Part shown: positions 1-7,658 of the stretch, in pieces
Layout: the number at the start of each line of letters is the position of its first letter
Position numbering within the stretch: the stretch's first letter is position 1
Assembly (NCBI GenBank): GCA_012031475.1
Contig: JAAUTJ010000100.1
Coordinates: 1 to 10,840 of the forward strand
Reading direction: 5' to 3'
From: Leptolyngbyaceae cyanobacterium SM1_3_5
Lineage (GTDB): Bacteria > Cyanobacteriota > Cyanobacteriia > Elainellales > Elainellaceae
DNA: 10,840 nucleotides
The notes under the pieces: generated by a model
Told to the model about the DNA's origin: nothing
The model's input: only the letters and a program-made list of their open reading frames with translations
Databases searched by the model: none
Made by a program: the position numbers and the translations under genes

Positions 1-1238
1 GAAATGTCGTAGCCTTCGATTCGGTGCGGCAGGTCAGGCAGATCGAGAAATTGAGCCAGATCGAGCATGGCGGCGTTGTTGCGATCGCTAAACTGGCGCG
101 TCCGAGCCAATTCGTATTCCGCATTGCGCTCCACCATTTCGATCAGTTCCGCTTTCGTCTGACGCTGCGGCTCAAAGATCGACACCTTGCGGCCTTTGCG
201 ATCGCTCAAGAATTCGCTCAAAAATTCCTGCTGCGGAATTTCATGCTGGACAAGAATCTCGGCAGGAATCTCAACCGGATCGACCATCTGAAAATGTTCT
301 TCCAAGACGCGCTGCAAAATTGCGCCCGGAGTGCCTGACTGGGCATCGGCCACAAAGCCCAAGCGTCCGACCAAGCGACCCGCCCGAATTTGGAAAAGTT
401 GAATGCAGGCGTGTTGTTCGTCCGCAGCGAGGGCGATCGCATCTCGCGAAACCGTATCATCCGGCAGGGCAACTTTCTGATCGGCGCTGAGCGACTGCAA
501 GCCGCGAATTTGATCGCGCAGTCGCGCCGCATACTCAAAGTTCAATTCTTCAGCCGCTTTCTCCATCTGCACCAGCAAAATATCTTCCAGTTCTTTCGTC
601 CGTCCCTGAAAGATCATCGCCACGCGCTGCATGATCTTGCGATATTCTTCCACCTCGACCAAACCCTGACAGACGCCCATGCAGCGGCCAATGTCATAGT
701 TCAAGCAGGCGCGGTCTTTGAACAGCGGTTGCGATCGCTGCTTGAGCGGAAAAATTCGCTTGACGAGCCGCAAGGTACTCCGCAGCGCATACACATCGAC
801 GTAGGGGCCATAGTACCGATCTTTTTCCTTGCCCGCCCGCCGATTGCGCGTGATGAAAATGCGCGGATATTCCTCGCTCCAGGTGATGCAAAGATACGGA
901 TATTTCTTGTCATCTTTCAGCAGCACATTGAAGTGGGGCTGATGCTGCTTAATCAGATTCGCTTCGAGGGCGAGCGCTTCCGCCTCGGTGTCGGTGACGA
1001 TGAATTCGATTTCGACAATCTGCATCACCATCAGGGCAATGCGCGGATTGCGATCGTGATCGTCGCGAAAATACGATCGCACCCGCGATCGCAAGCTTTT
1101 CGATTTGCCGATGTACAAAATATTGTCGCTGGCATCGCGCATAAAGTAGACTCCCGGTTCTTGGGGAATCTCTTTGAGCCGCGCCTTGAGGCGATCGGGG
1201 TCTTTGACGAGCGTTAACGGCTTGGGGGATGTCGTCAC
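1..1238 (-). CDS. uvrC: UvrABC system protein C (excinuclease ABC subunit C), 3' end outside window
   Basis: UvrC makes both incisions around a DNA lesion after UvrA/UvrB recognition in nucleotide excision repair. The frame is open from the window edge to a GTG start at 1238, giving 412 complete residues of a family usually near 620. An in-frame TAG lies just upstream (about 1259-1261), and GTG is the start that gives the usual short lead before the first domain. Visible parts are a GIY-YIG nuclease domain (GVY at residues 29-31, YIG at 42-44, then KSKSLRSRVRSYF), which makes the 3' incision; a cysteine group C178-x7-C186-x3-C190; and a UVR domain for UvrB binding (about 214-250). At the edge, IEGYDI carries the first catalytic Asp (D411) of the RNase H-like domain that makes the 5' incision. 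E. coli UvrC is reported to hold an iron-sulfur cluster with four Cys; the first is not seen here (a KQRSQ stretch stands in its place). No frame breaks. No clear Shine-Dalgarno sequence. Confidence 0.96.
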   Translation of the reverse strand, partial: MTTSPKPLTLVKDPDRLKARLKEIPQEPGVYFMRDASDNILYIGKSKSLRSRVRSYFRDDHDRNPRIALMVMQIVEIEFIVTDTEAEALALEANLIKQHQPHFNVLLKDDKKYPYLCITWSEEYPRIFITRNRRAGKEKDRYYGPYVDVYALRSTLRLVKRIFPLKQRSQPLFKDRACLNYDIGRCMGVCQGLVEVEEYRKIMQRVAMIFQGRTKELEDILLVQMEKAAEELNFEYAARLRDQIRGLQSLSADQKVALPDDTVSRDAIALAADEQHACIQLFQIRAGRLVGRLGFVADAQSGTPGAILQRVLEEHFQMVDPVEIPAEILVQHEIPQQEFLSEFLSDRKGRKVSIFEPQRQTKAELIEMVERNAEYELARTRQFSDRNNAAMLDLAQFLDLPDLPHRIEGYDI

Positions 1239-1570
1239 GGGTGCAGAGGGGCGATCGATCTACTTCTAGAATACTGCGCTCCTCTTTCCCCCAGCGGGAG
1301 AATATCCGAATCGGCAAGGGTGAATTCACCGACGCTGGGAAGATTCTTCATGGGAAGATTCTTCAATTGAACAGGCATCTGGGTACATGAGCCGAAACTA
1401 TGCGGCGATCGCCTGAAGAATGGACAGCGACAAGACCGATCGCTGAGTGGAAGTGGAACAAAACCTATCGATCGACTGAAAAAAAGCCAACCGCAGATAG
1501 ACAACAGCAATCAGACAAATCTGCGACCCTAAAAATAACCTCACCAGAAGTATCGATCGCAAGTGCAATT
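1239..1570. other. Divergent intergenic region between uvrC and htpX-like gene
   Basis: This 332-bp gap separates divergent genes and should hold both promoters, but I see no convincing -35/-10 pair. It contains a HIP1 octamer at 1405-1412 and a perfect 15-bp tandem duplication at 1336-1365. The htpX reading frame is open back to an ATG at 1400. However, the extra 57 residues are hydrophilic and rich in K, R, S and T, have no place in the HtpX family, and would put a long polar stretch before the first membrane helix. I treat 1400-1570 as non-coding. Confidence 0.6.
1336..1365. repeat. 15-bp perfect tandem duplication
   Basis: TGGGAAGATTCTTCA occurs twice in direct succession (1336-1350 and 1351-1365). 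Each copy contains the small inverted repeat GAAGATTCTTC. It lies in the uvrC/htpX intergenic region. It may be simple replication slippage; a regulatory role is possible but unsupported. Confidence 0.9.
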
Positions 1571-2449
1571 ATGTTAGGAAATCAGATTAAAACGGCGGCG
1601 CTGCTCGGCTTGCTCAGCGGGCTGATTGTATTAGTAAGCTACTACTTAATTGGCAACGAGTCCGGCTTGATTCTCGGCTTTGTGTTTGCCGCGCTGTCGA
1701 GCATCGGCTCGTGGTACTACTCGGATAAAGCGGCTTTGGCGGCTTATCGGGCACAACCGATCGATCGCGCTCAGGCTCCAGAAATTTATGACATGGTGGC
1801 GCGGCTGTGCGATCGTGCTGAGCTTCCGATGCCGAAAGTTTTTCTGGTTCCCACCAAATCGCCCAACGCCTTTGCAACCGGACGCGACCCCAATCATGCC
1901 GCAGTTGCCGTGACTGAGGGAATCATGGAACTACTCACGCCCGAAGAACTCGAAGGCGTTTTGGCTCACGAACTCACCCATGTCAAAAATCGCGATACGC
2001 TGACGCAAGCCGTAGCGGGAACGCTGGCCGGAGCCATCACCTATTTGGGACGAATTCTCAGCCTTGGTGCGCTGTATGGACCTGTCACCAATGACAACCG
2101 CCGAGGGGCAAATCCGGTTGGCCTGCTGTTCTTGATTGTGCTGGCTCCGCTGTCTGCCGCGCTGATTCAGTTTGCCATTTCCCGCACTCGCGAATTTGCC
2201 GCCGATCAAGGTTCCGCAGAAATTACGGGAAATCCCCTAGCGCTGGCGACTGCGCTGGAGAAGCTGGAGTCGATCGGGCAGCAAATCCCGATGAATGGCA
2301 ATCCCTCAATGTCGCCGCTACTGATCATCAATCCGCTATCCGCTCAAGGACTGCAAACGCTGTTTCGTACCCATCCGCCAACCGCCGATCGCATCCGCCG
2401 CCTAATGGAACTGGCACAGCAGCGGCAGTTGGCAACGGCAAAAGCTTAA
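1571..2449 (+). CDS. htpX: HtpX-like M48-family membrane zinc metalloprotease
   Basis: A 292-residue protease of the M48B (HtpX) family, which cleaves misfolded or damaged membrane proteins with the active site facing the cytoplasm. Two N-terminal hydrophobic segments (about 8-27 and 31-48) are followed by the peptidase domain. The zinc motif HELTH lies at 133-137, with H133 and H137 as ligands and E134 as the catalytic base. The third ligand is E208 in REFAAD. Further hydrophobic segments (about 146-168 and 182-203) lie between the zinc motif and E208, as in HtpX. The C-terminus has the usual FRTHPPTADRI element (265-275). Start: ATG at 1571 gives MLGNQIKTAALLG, which matches the family's short N-terminus; an upstream in-frame ATG at 1400 is rejected. 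The gene is monocistronic and convergent with the next gene. A palindromic repeat begins 2 bp after its stop. The family call is firm; the substrate is unknown. Confidence 0.93.
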   Translation: MLGNQIKTAALLGLLSGLIVLVSYYLIGNESGLILGFVFAALSSIGSWYYSDKAALAAYRAQPIDRAQAPEIYDMVARLCDRAELPMPKVFLVPTKSPNAFATGRDPNHAAVAVTEGIMELLTPEELEGVLAHELTHVKNRDTLTQAVAGTLAGAITYLGRILSLGALYGPVTNDNRRGANPVGLLFLIVLAPLSAALIQFAISRTREFAADQGSAEITGNPLALATALEKLESIGQQIPMNGNPSMSPLLIINPLSAQGLQTLFRTHPPTADRIRRLMELAQQRQLATAKA

Positions 2450-2450
2450 C

Positions 2451-2548
2451 AGCCCCCTCATCCCCTACCCTCTTCTCCCTGGAGAGAAGGGGAACCAGAG
2501 TTCAAAGTCCCTCTCCTTTGGGGAGAGGGATTTAGGGTGAGGGCGGCT
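2451..2548. repeat. 98-bp imperfect palindromic intergenic element with internal hairpins
   Basis: The ends form an imperfect inverted repeat: AGCCCCCTCATCCCC at the left, and TTAGGGTGAGGGCGGCT at the right, whose complement starts AGCCGCCCTCACCC. Inside, CCCTCTCC (2509-2516), loop TTTGG, GGAGAGGG (2522-2529) is a perfect 8-bp hairpin, and an imperfect one lies at about 2468-2492. Similar CCCTCTCCC/GGAGAGGG-type repeats are common between cyanobacterial genes. The element fills the space between two convergent stop codons (2449 and 2582), so it could act as a two-way transcription terminator, although there is no strong T-tract directly after the hairpins. It may be a member of a dispersed non-autonomous repeat family; no target-site duplication is evident. 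Confidence 0.75.
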
Positions 2549-2581
2549 GTTTCTACACAGCAATAATTCTTTTGCTCTTTT

Positions 2582-3187
2582 TCAGGGATTTACCTCAACC
2601 TTCTTCCACTCGTCGTTTTCGGCCTTGTCGTACCTGTAGCGATTCTGCGGATCGCCGCGCAGTTCCAGATGATCGACAGAGGTGGGGTCGAGCAGCAGCA
2701 GACGAAAGTTAGACGGAGGCTCGATACCGTTCCGGGAGCGCTGCGCGATCGCATCCGGCGAATCGGGCGCAAAGTTCGCATCGGGCGATCGTTCTTCTCC
2801 AGAATGCGGCCACGCAAACTGAAGCCGCCCTGCATCGGAAAGCTTTTGCCAAACGATCGATCGCGCCTTGCAAAGCGTTTCGTTCGGTTCGTCAGCCGCA
2901 ATTAAACTCAACACGCCCGCCAGCCGAAACTGCTCTCGCGTGTTGGGAAAGTACCAGCAGATTTCGCCGCAAGGCTGGTGCTGAATCTGGGCAATTTTTT
3001 CGCTGCGATCGTCGGTAATAAATTCAAGCTGATTGCTGTCGTCCAAAAAGCCGCGAAAGACGATCGTGCGGTTGGCAGGTCGGCCATCGGGTCGCACGGT
3101 GGCAAGCTGCAAATAGCGGGCATAGGCGAGCGATCGATTGCGGTGCAGGGCGCGGGCGAGGCTCGATCGCCAGGGAGCAAGGGACAT
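2582..3187 (-). CDS. PPOX-class FMN-dependent protein, Alr4036 family (pyridoxamine 5'-phosphate oxidase-like)
   Basis: A 201-residue split-barrel flavin protein of the pyridoxamine-phosphate-oxidase-like superfamily. The pattern matches the cyanobacterial Alr4036-type subgroup: an N-terminal WRSSLARALHRN, then LQLATVRPDGRPANRTIVFRGF (about 27-48, the FMN-binding strand pair), ITDDRSEKIAQI (about 57-68), CWYFPNTREQFRLAGV (about 77-92), and a C-terminal FRLLLLDPTSVDHLEL followed by NRYRY. Members bind FMN, but the reaction is not settled, and it should not be called PdxH without evidence. The ATG at 3187 gives MSLAPWRSSL, which fits the family start; no Shine-Dalgarno is visible. It is divergent from nrdJ across a 186-bp region and convergent with the htpX-like gene. 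There are no frame breaks. Confidence 0.88.
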   Translation of the reverse strand: MSLAPWRSSLARALHRNRSLAYARYLQLATVRPDGRPANRTIVFRGFLDDSNQLEFITDDRSEKIAQIQHQPCGEICWYFPNTREQFRLAGVLSLIAADEPNETLCKARSIVWQKLSDAGRLQFAWPHSGEERSPDANFAPDSPDAIAQRSRNGIEPPSNFRLLLLDPTSVDHLELRGDPQNRYRYDKAENDEWKKVEVNP

Positions 3188-3304
3188 GAAGAAATTTGCG
3201 AAACTGCTTTCATTTTGCCGAATGTCAAGATCAAAAAGGAGGAATTGTTGCTTCTGATAGAGGCCAGCCAGATTCCTTTTGGCTGAGTATGGATCTTTAA
3301 CGGC

Positions 3305-3351
3305 TGAGCGTATATAGTGTTCAATCTAAACGGCAAAACGCTACATCTGTT
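3305..3351 (+). promoter_or_regulatory. Candidate tandem NrdR boxes upstream of nrdJ
   Basis: NrdR represses ribonucleotide reductase genes by binding two copies of a 16-bp box (consensus ACACWATATATWGTGT) spaced by whole helical turns. At 3305-3320 the right ten bases, TATATAGTGT preceded by G, match the consensus perfectly (11 of 16 overall, with a poor left half). A second, weaker candidate at 3336-3351 (AAACGCTACATCTGTT) matches about 9 of 16. The two starts are 31 bp apart, which is the classical spacing. TATAGT inside the first box could also serve as a -10 element, about 55 bp before the nrdJ ATG, though I see no good -35. The placement is right for nrdJ; the second box is too weak to be certain. 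Confidence 0.38.
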
Positions 3352-3373
3352 TTTTCGCAAGCGAGACTGACCT

Positions 3374-6300
3374 ATGGTTCGTGATCTTGAACGTACTCGA
3401 TCGACCAGCCCGTTTCCGCCTTCCGCTCCAGCCGCAAATTCCGTCTTCTATCGCACCTACAGCCGCAGAGGTCTTAAAGACAAGAATCTGCGCGAAACCT
3501 GGGGCGAAGTGGGCGATCGCGTCCTCCAGGGACTCGTTGAACTCGGCAAGCTCACTGAGGAAGAAGTCCGCTTGATCGAGCGGATGCAGCACGAACTCAA
3601 AAGCTTAACGTCAGGTCGCTGGCTGTGGGTTGGCGGCACAACCTGGATTCGCAAGCCGGAAAACTATTCGGGCGCTTACAACTGCACCAGCACGAACGTC
3701 ACGGACTGGCGATCGTTCGGTCTGATGATGGATCTCGCCATGATGGGCAGCGGCACAGGAGCCGTGATCGAACCGAAGTACATCTCTCAACTGCCTGCGA
3801 TTCGCAATCGGCTCGAAGTCAACTTGTGCGGCGAGATTGGCACAACTCCGAAAGCGGAAAGGCGCGATCGCACATCGGTTAAAATCTCTGGCAACCAAGT
3901 TGAAATGATTGTCGGTGACAGTCGCCAAGGCTGGGTGTCGTCCTACCAAACACTGCTGGAACTGTCGAGCGACGATCGCTTCACGGATACGGTGCAGGTG
4001 GCGATCGATCTTTCGGATGTGCGACCCGCAGGCGAAGCGCTCTCCGGCTTTGGGGGTGTCGCCAATCCTGTGCGGCTACCGGGACTGTACGATCGCTGTG
4101 CGAACATTTTTGAATCGGGCGATCGATCGGCAACTCACTTCTGTGGAGTGCTGCCTGCTGATTGATGAGGCGGCTGTAACAATTGTGGCCGGAAACATTA
4201 GGCGCAGTGCTGGGATACGTCAAGGTGCAAGTGAAGATTTTGCCTTCAGTCAAGCCAAGGATAATCTCTGGCAGCAAGACGCTGAAGGCAATTGGCGGAT
4301 CGACCCCGATCGCGACTCCCTCCGCATGGCAAACCACACTCGCGTTTTCCACCGCAAGCCGACGTTAGAAGAATGCACGGAGGCCGTTCGCAAGCAGTAT
4401 TACTCTGGCGAGGGCGCGATTCAGTGGGCAGGAGAGGCGATCGCGCGATCGAACGCAGATTTGCTCAACACACCGGAACTTAAAACCGAATTTCTCAAAG
4501 CTTACAGTACTGGAAATGGTGAGACTTGGCTGCTAAAACATTGCCCTTCCCTAACACAAGACGAGCTTTCACATCGTCTCGGACGATACGGTTTGAACCC
4601 ATGTGGGGAAATTATTGGCGAAAATTTCCACTGCAACTTATCTGAGATTCATTTGAATCAGCTTGACCCAAACGATCGCCAATCCCAAACCCACGCTTTC
4701 CGAGCGGGAGCCTTGTCGGTCGCCGTCCTGCTGCATCACCAATTTCAAGAGCCGCGCTATCAGTATTCACGGGAGCTAGACCCGATCGTGGGCGTTTCGT
4801 TCACGGGACTGTTTGACTTCTTTGTTCATGCCTTTGGCGTCGAATGGCTGCGCTGGTGGGAGCAAGGCCGATCGGATACGATGCAGGGCTTGGAATTCAA
4901 GCAAAAAGAGCAGGAATATCTGACTTTTTGGCGCGAAACGGTGCATCAGGCCGTTTGGGAGTATTGCGATCGCGAAGGACTCAAGCGCCCAACGCTGTAC
5001 AACGGTGCAGCCAGCGGGCTGTCTCAGTCGTGAAGCTTTGCGGATCTTCGATTCTGGGCTGCTATATGCCGATGAGCTAATGGCTCCGGGCAGCGGCGAA
5101 AATGCGATCGATCTCACCCTGCGCCAGGGTGTTTCTGTCAAAACCGGAATCGCCAATGAGCCGCTGACGCTGATTAAAATCACGCTTGCCAACGGTCGAT
5201 CGCTGCGGATGACGCCCAATCACCGCTTGTCCTGTCAGGGAGAGTGGATTTATGCGGCTGAAATGCTGCCAGGAATGCAGATTGATTTCAGCTTGGGCGA
5301 ATATCGCAACCAGACCGAAGCATTGCTACAGCCACCCAACCCGATCGTGCAAGGGCTTGGTCGTCCCTGTACACCAGTTCGGACACCTGGCTTCATGAGT
5401 CCTGAATTGGGTTACTGGCTGGGCGCTTTGTTGGTGATGGCAGCATCAGCCCAAACAAACATCGCGTTCGCTTTACCAGTGCTGATTTCAAGATGCTCGA
5501 TCGCCTCAGCTACATCAGCGATGATTTGTTTGGACTCAAGGGCACAGTTCATCCCGATTCCAGAGGTGGGCGATCGGAAATTGTGCTAGCGAGCCGTCCG
5601 CTGCTAGAGTGGCTGAAGCTGAATGGTTTGGATAAGAATGCTAAGAGCAAATTTCTCGATCGCATTCCGCAACGGCTCAGGCAATCCTCGCGCCACAGCA
5701 TTCTTAGCTTCTTCTGCGGCTTGATCGATACGGATGGACATATTCGCGAAGCTGGAAGCGTTGTGATCAGCAGCGCTAGCGAAGCATTTCTGCGGAATTT
5801 GCAGCAGATTGGTGAAGCAGTCGGCCTTTGCTTCTCGATTCATCAAGAAGTGAAAGGTCAAAACTTGCAGGCGCAAAAGTCGATGTGGCATTTGTCGCTC
5901 AGCCGCATGACCTCTCAGGCCGATGCGATCGAATATCTCAACGCCAACAGTATCAAGGCACAAGATCGAGCGATCCCGCTGCCAAAACGTCAGTTCGCGT
6001 TCCATCCCTATCAAATCGCCGCAGTGGAATGGCAGGCTGAACCCGACTACAGCTATGACGTGGCGGTTGAAGGAGCCAACGATGATGACGCTTGGTACTG
6101 GCAAGGCGGCTTGAAGTCGCACAATACTAAATCGCTGCTGACTGGAGCTTCGGCAGGCTGGCATCCGCCCAAGGCGCAGCGCTTCATTCGCCGGATTACG
6201 TTCCGCAAAAACGATCCGGTTGCCTTGGCCTGCTTGGATTACGGCTATTCGATCGTGCCCTCACAGTCCGACAAAGACGAACAGGGCAACTTGCTGAATG

Positions 6301-6775
6301 ACCCGTTTGATCCGCGCTGCACCGAATGGCTGGTCGAGATTCCCGTCGAAGTGTCTTGGGCGAGCTTGCCGGGAGCCGACGAAATTGCGATCGAACAGTT
6401 TTCCGCCCTCGCGCAAACCGACTTCTATATGCAGGTGCAAAAGCACTACACCACGCACAATACGAGCGCGACGATCGAACTGCGCGAAGACGAAATCGAC
6501 GCGCTGGCCGAGCGGATTTATCGAGCGATCGATCAGGACGAAGGCTACATCAGTGCCGCTTTGTCTGGCTCGATTTGATGCGCCGTTTCCGCGCTTGCCG
6601 TTTGAGAAATCGGTCGAGCGACTTACGTTCGGCTTCAGCAGGAGGTGCGATCGCGTCAGCAAACGGATGATTTTACGCCGCACTTGCCCGCTATGATTCG
6701 GGTGAAACGGTGGTCGAGGGGCCTGCCGGATGCGACAGCGACAAGTGCATGATGCCGGAGAAGAAAGGCGACTAA
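3374..6775 (+). CDS. nrdJ: Adenosylcobalamin-dependent (class II, monomeric) ribonucleotide reductase with intein; six frame breaks as read
   Basis: This enzyme reduces ribonucleoside triphosphates to dNTPs using coenzyme B12. The start is ATG 3374 and the stop TAA 6773-6775. Repaired exteins total 765 residues, the family's usual size. Key parts in repaired numbering: C104 (SGAYNC) and C420 (FHC) as the likely redox cysteine pair, C410 of NPCGE as the thiyl-radical cysteine with E412, the PAG/TKS loop at 547-552 split by the intein, and the C-terminal pair C752-x4-C757 (CDSDKC) that reactivates the site. Frame breaks: one extra T in T5 at 4107-4111 (expected CANILNRA); about two bases missing at 4992 (expected RPNRCTT); one G missing at 5433-5434 inside the intein; one extra base at 6564 (expected AALLARF); one base missing near 6625-6633 before LQQEVRSRQ; one T missing at 6671-6674 (expected DDFYAALARY). 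Net arithmetic closes exactly to whole codons. As written no full-length protein can be made; sequencing error or recent decay are both possible. A hairpin terminator follows. Confidence 0.93.
5020..6125 (+). mobile_element. Intein with LAGLIDADG (DOD) homing endonuclease domain inserted in nrdJ
   Basis: The intein interrupts the conserved QPAG/TKSLLTG stretch of the reductase. It starts with the nucleophile Cys (codon 5020-5022, CLSREALRIF) and ends with His-Asn (6120-6125), followed by the +1 residue Thr of the host. With one G restored at 5433-5434 it is 369 residues. Visible elements: an N-terminal splicing block (1-20); block B with TPNH (65-68) as the TxxH motif; a first LAGLIDADG helix GYWLGALLGDG (about 131-141); a second one FFCGLIDTDG (about 231-240); and a C-terminal block with YSYDVAVEG (about 344-352) leading to GGLKSHN. 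All splicing residues are present, so the original element should have been splicing-competent and perhaps a live homing endonuclease. The frame break falls exactly in the first LAGLIDADG motif and separates the splicing halves. Inteins and introns are well known in cyanobacterial reductase genes, including several in Trichodesmium. Confidence 0.93.
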
Positions 6776-6800
6776 TTCGCTGAAGGGCGATCGATAGAAA

Positions 6801-6830
6801 AAGGGGGCGTACTGATTACGTCCCTTTCTT
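6801..6830. terminator. Two-way rho-independent terminator between nrdJ and cpdA-like gene
   Basis: An 11-bp stem pairs AAGGGGGCGTA (6801-6811) with TACGTCCCTTT (6817-6827), with two G-T wobbles and loop CTGAT. On the plus strand a short pyrimidine-rich tail (CTTCT) follows. On the minus strand the run of five A at 6798-6802 reads as a T-tract. It lies 25 bp after the nrdJ stop and 3 bp after the cpdA-like stop, so it can serve both converging genes. Confidence 0.7.
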
Positions 6831-7631
6831 CTAGTATCCGGTTGCGGCTAAGTCGAGTGGTGGGCAATCGTGAATGCGCTGAATTTGCGTGGCGATCGAA
6901 CCGTCTGAATACAGCGACAGTAAGCGGAATCCCGGTTTAAGTTCGTCAACCGTGAACTCGCGGCTTTGCGGCTTGAACTGCACACAGGTTGAAGGTGTTC
7001 CGAGATAGCGTACATTCTGCCGCTGCTGGTCAAACTCCTGATGAATGTGGCCGAACAGGACAACTTTCACCTGTGGATGGCGATCGATCACTGCGAGCAG
7101 CGTGTCAGCATTTTTCAGACTGATGTTGTCCATCCAGTCTGAGGCGATCGGCAGCGGCGGATGGTGCAGCGCAATCAGGGTTGGCTGTGAATTTGCCTCA
7201 AGCTGTGTTTCTAGCCAGATCAAAGTTGCGTCGCTCAGTTCGCCGTGTACGCAGTTAAGCGCGGCAGAATTGAGCAGCAAAAAGTTCCAGCCGCCTTGCA
7301 CAAACTGCTTGTCGGCAGAAAACGGCGCGATCGCCAAATCGGGAATCGGCTGCACCAGTGCAAGCTGGTCGTGATTGCCAGCGAGCCAGTAGGTCGGCAG
7401 TCCAAGCGGGGCAATTAGCGATCGAAGCCGTTCATAGGAAGCAGATGTTTCATCTTGAGATAAATCTCCGGTCAGCAGCAGCAGATCCGGTTGCCGCTGT
7501 AGCTGCTTGATTTGCTGCAACACACTTTCGAGCGATCGCGCAGTGGACAACCCCAAAAGCGTCTGATTTCGATCGGCAAACAAATGAGTATCGGAAAGTT
7601 GGGCAACGACGAGCGGCGAAGTATTCATCAT
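6831..7631 (-). CDS. cpdA: CpdA-like 3',5'-cyclic-nucleotide phosphodiesterase (class III, metallophosphoesterase)
   Basis: A calcineurin-like metallophosphoesterase of the CpdA/Icc family, which hydrolyses cAMP to AMP in the cytoplasm. From the ATG at 7631 it is 266 residues, close to E. coli CpdA. All seven metal ligands of the fold are visible: D14 and H16 (DTH), D56 (GDLSQD), N86 and H87 (GNHD), H156 (HHPP), and H195 plus H197 (GHIH). CpdA-specific stretches are also present: DTHLFA with a following LLGL, HGELS, TPSTCVQFKP and a C-terminal GY. The start is uncertain: ATG 7628, ATG 7631 or an in-frame GTG at 7658 (275 residues) are all possible, and none has a clear ribosome-binding site. 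It is a single gene, convergent with nrdJ and divergent from the sulfotransferase operon. The family call is firm; cAMP as the substrate follows from homology only. No frame breaks. Confidence 0.9.
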   Translation of the reverse strand: MMNTSPLVVAQLSDTHLFADRNQTLLGLSTARSLESVLQQIKQLQRQPDLLLLTGDLSQDETSASYERLRSLIAPLGLPTYWLAGNHDQLALVQPIPDLAIAPFSADKQFVQGGWNFLLLNSAALNCVHGELSDATLIWLETQLEANSQPTLIALHHPPLPIASDWMDNISLKNADTLLAVIDRHPQVKVVLFGHIHQEFDQQRQNVRYLGTPSTCVQFKPQSREFTVDELKPGFRLLSLYSDGSIATQIQRIHDCPPLDLAATGY

Positions 7632-7658
7632 GGTTCGGTTCAAGTCAAGCAGTGACAC

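Noticed and set aside
390..1217. A 275-codon open frame on the plus strand opposite uvrC
   Set aside because: It is antisense to a clear, intact uvrC frame and its product resembles no family; the length reflects codon bias on the opposite strand.
1400..1570. N-terminal extension of the htpX-like protein
   Set aside because: The extra 57 residues are polar, low in family likeness, and would precede the first membrane helix; ATG 1571 gives the normal start.
3188..3373. Cobalamin riboswitch upstream of the B12-dependent reductase
   Set aside because: No recognisable B12-box sequence or long structured leader is seen, and the space is short.
4107..4111. Programmed ribosomal frameshift in nrdJ
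   Set aside because: There is no known recoding motif, and five further breaks in the same gene make a programmed event an unlikely general explanation.
3374..6775. Group I or group II intron in nrdJ
   Set aside because: Extein sequence is continuous on both sides of the intein, with only 1-2 base changes at each break; no intron-sized insert or reverse-transcriptase or maturase frame is present.
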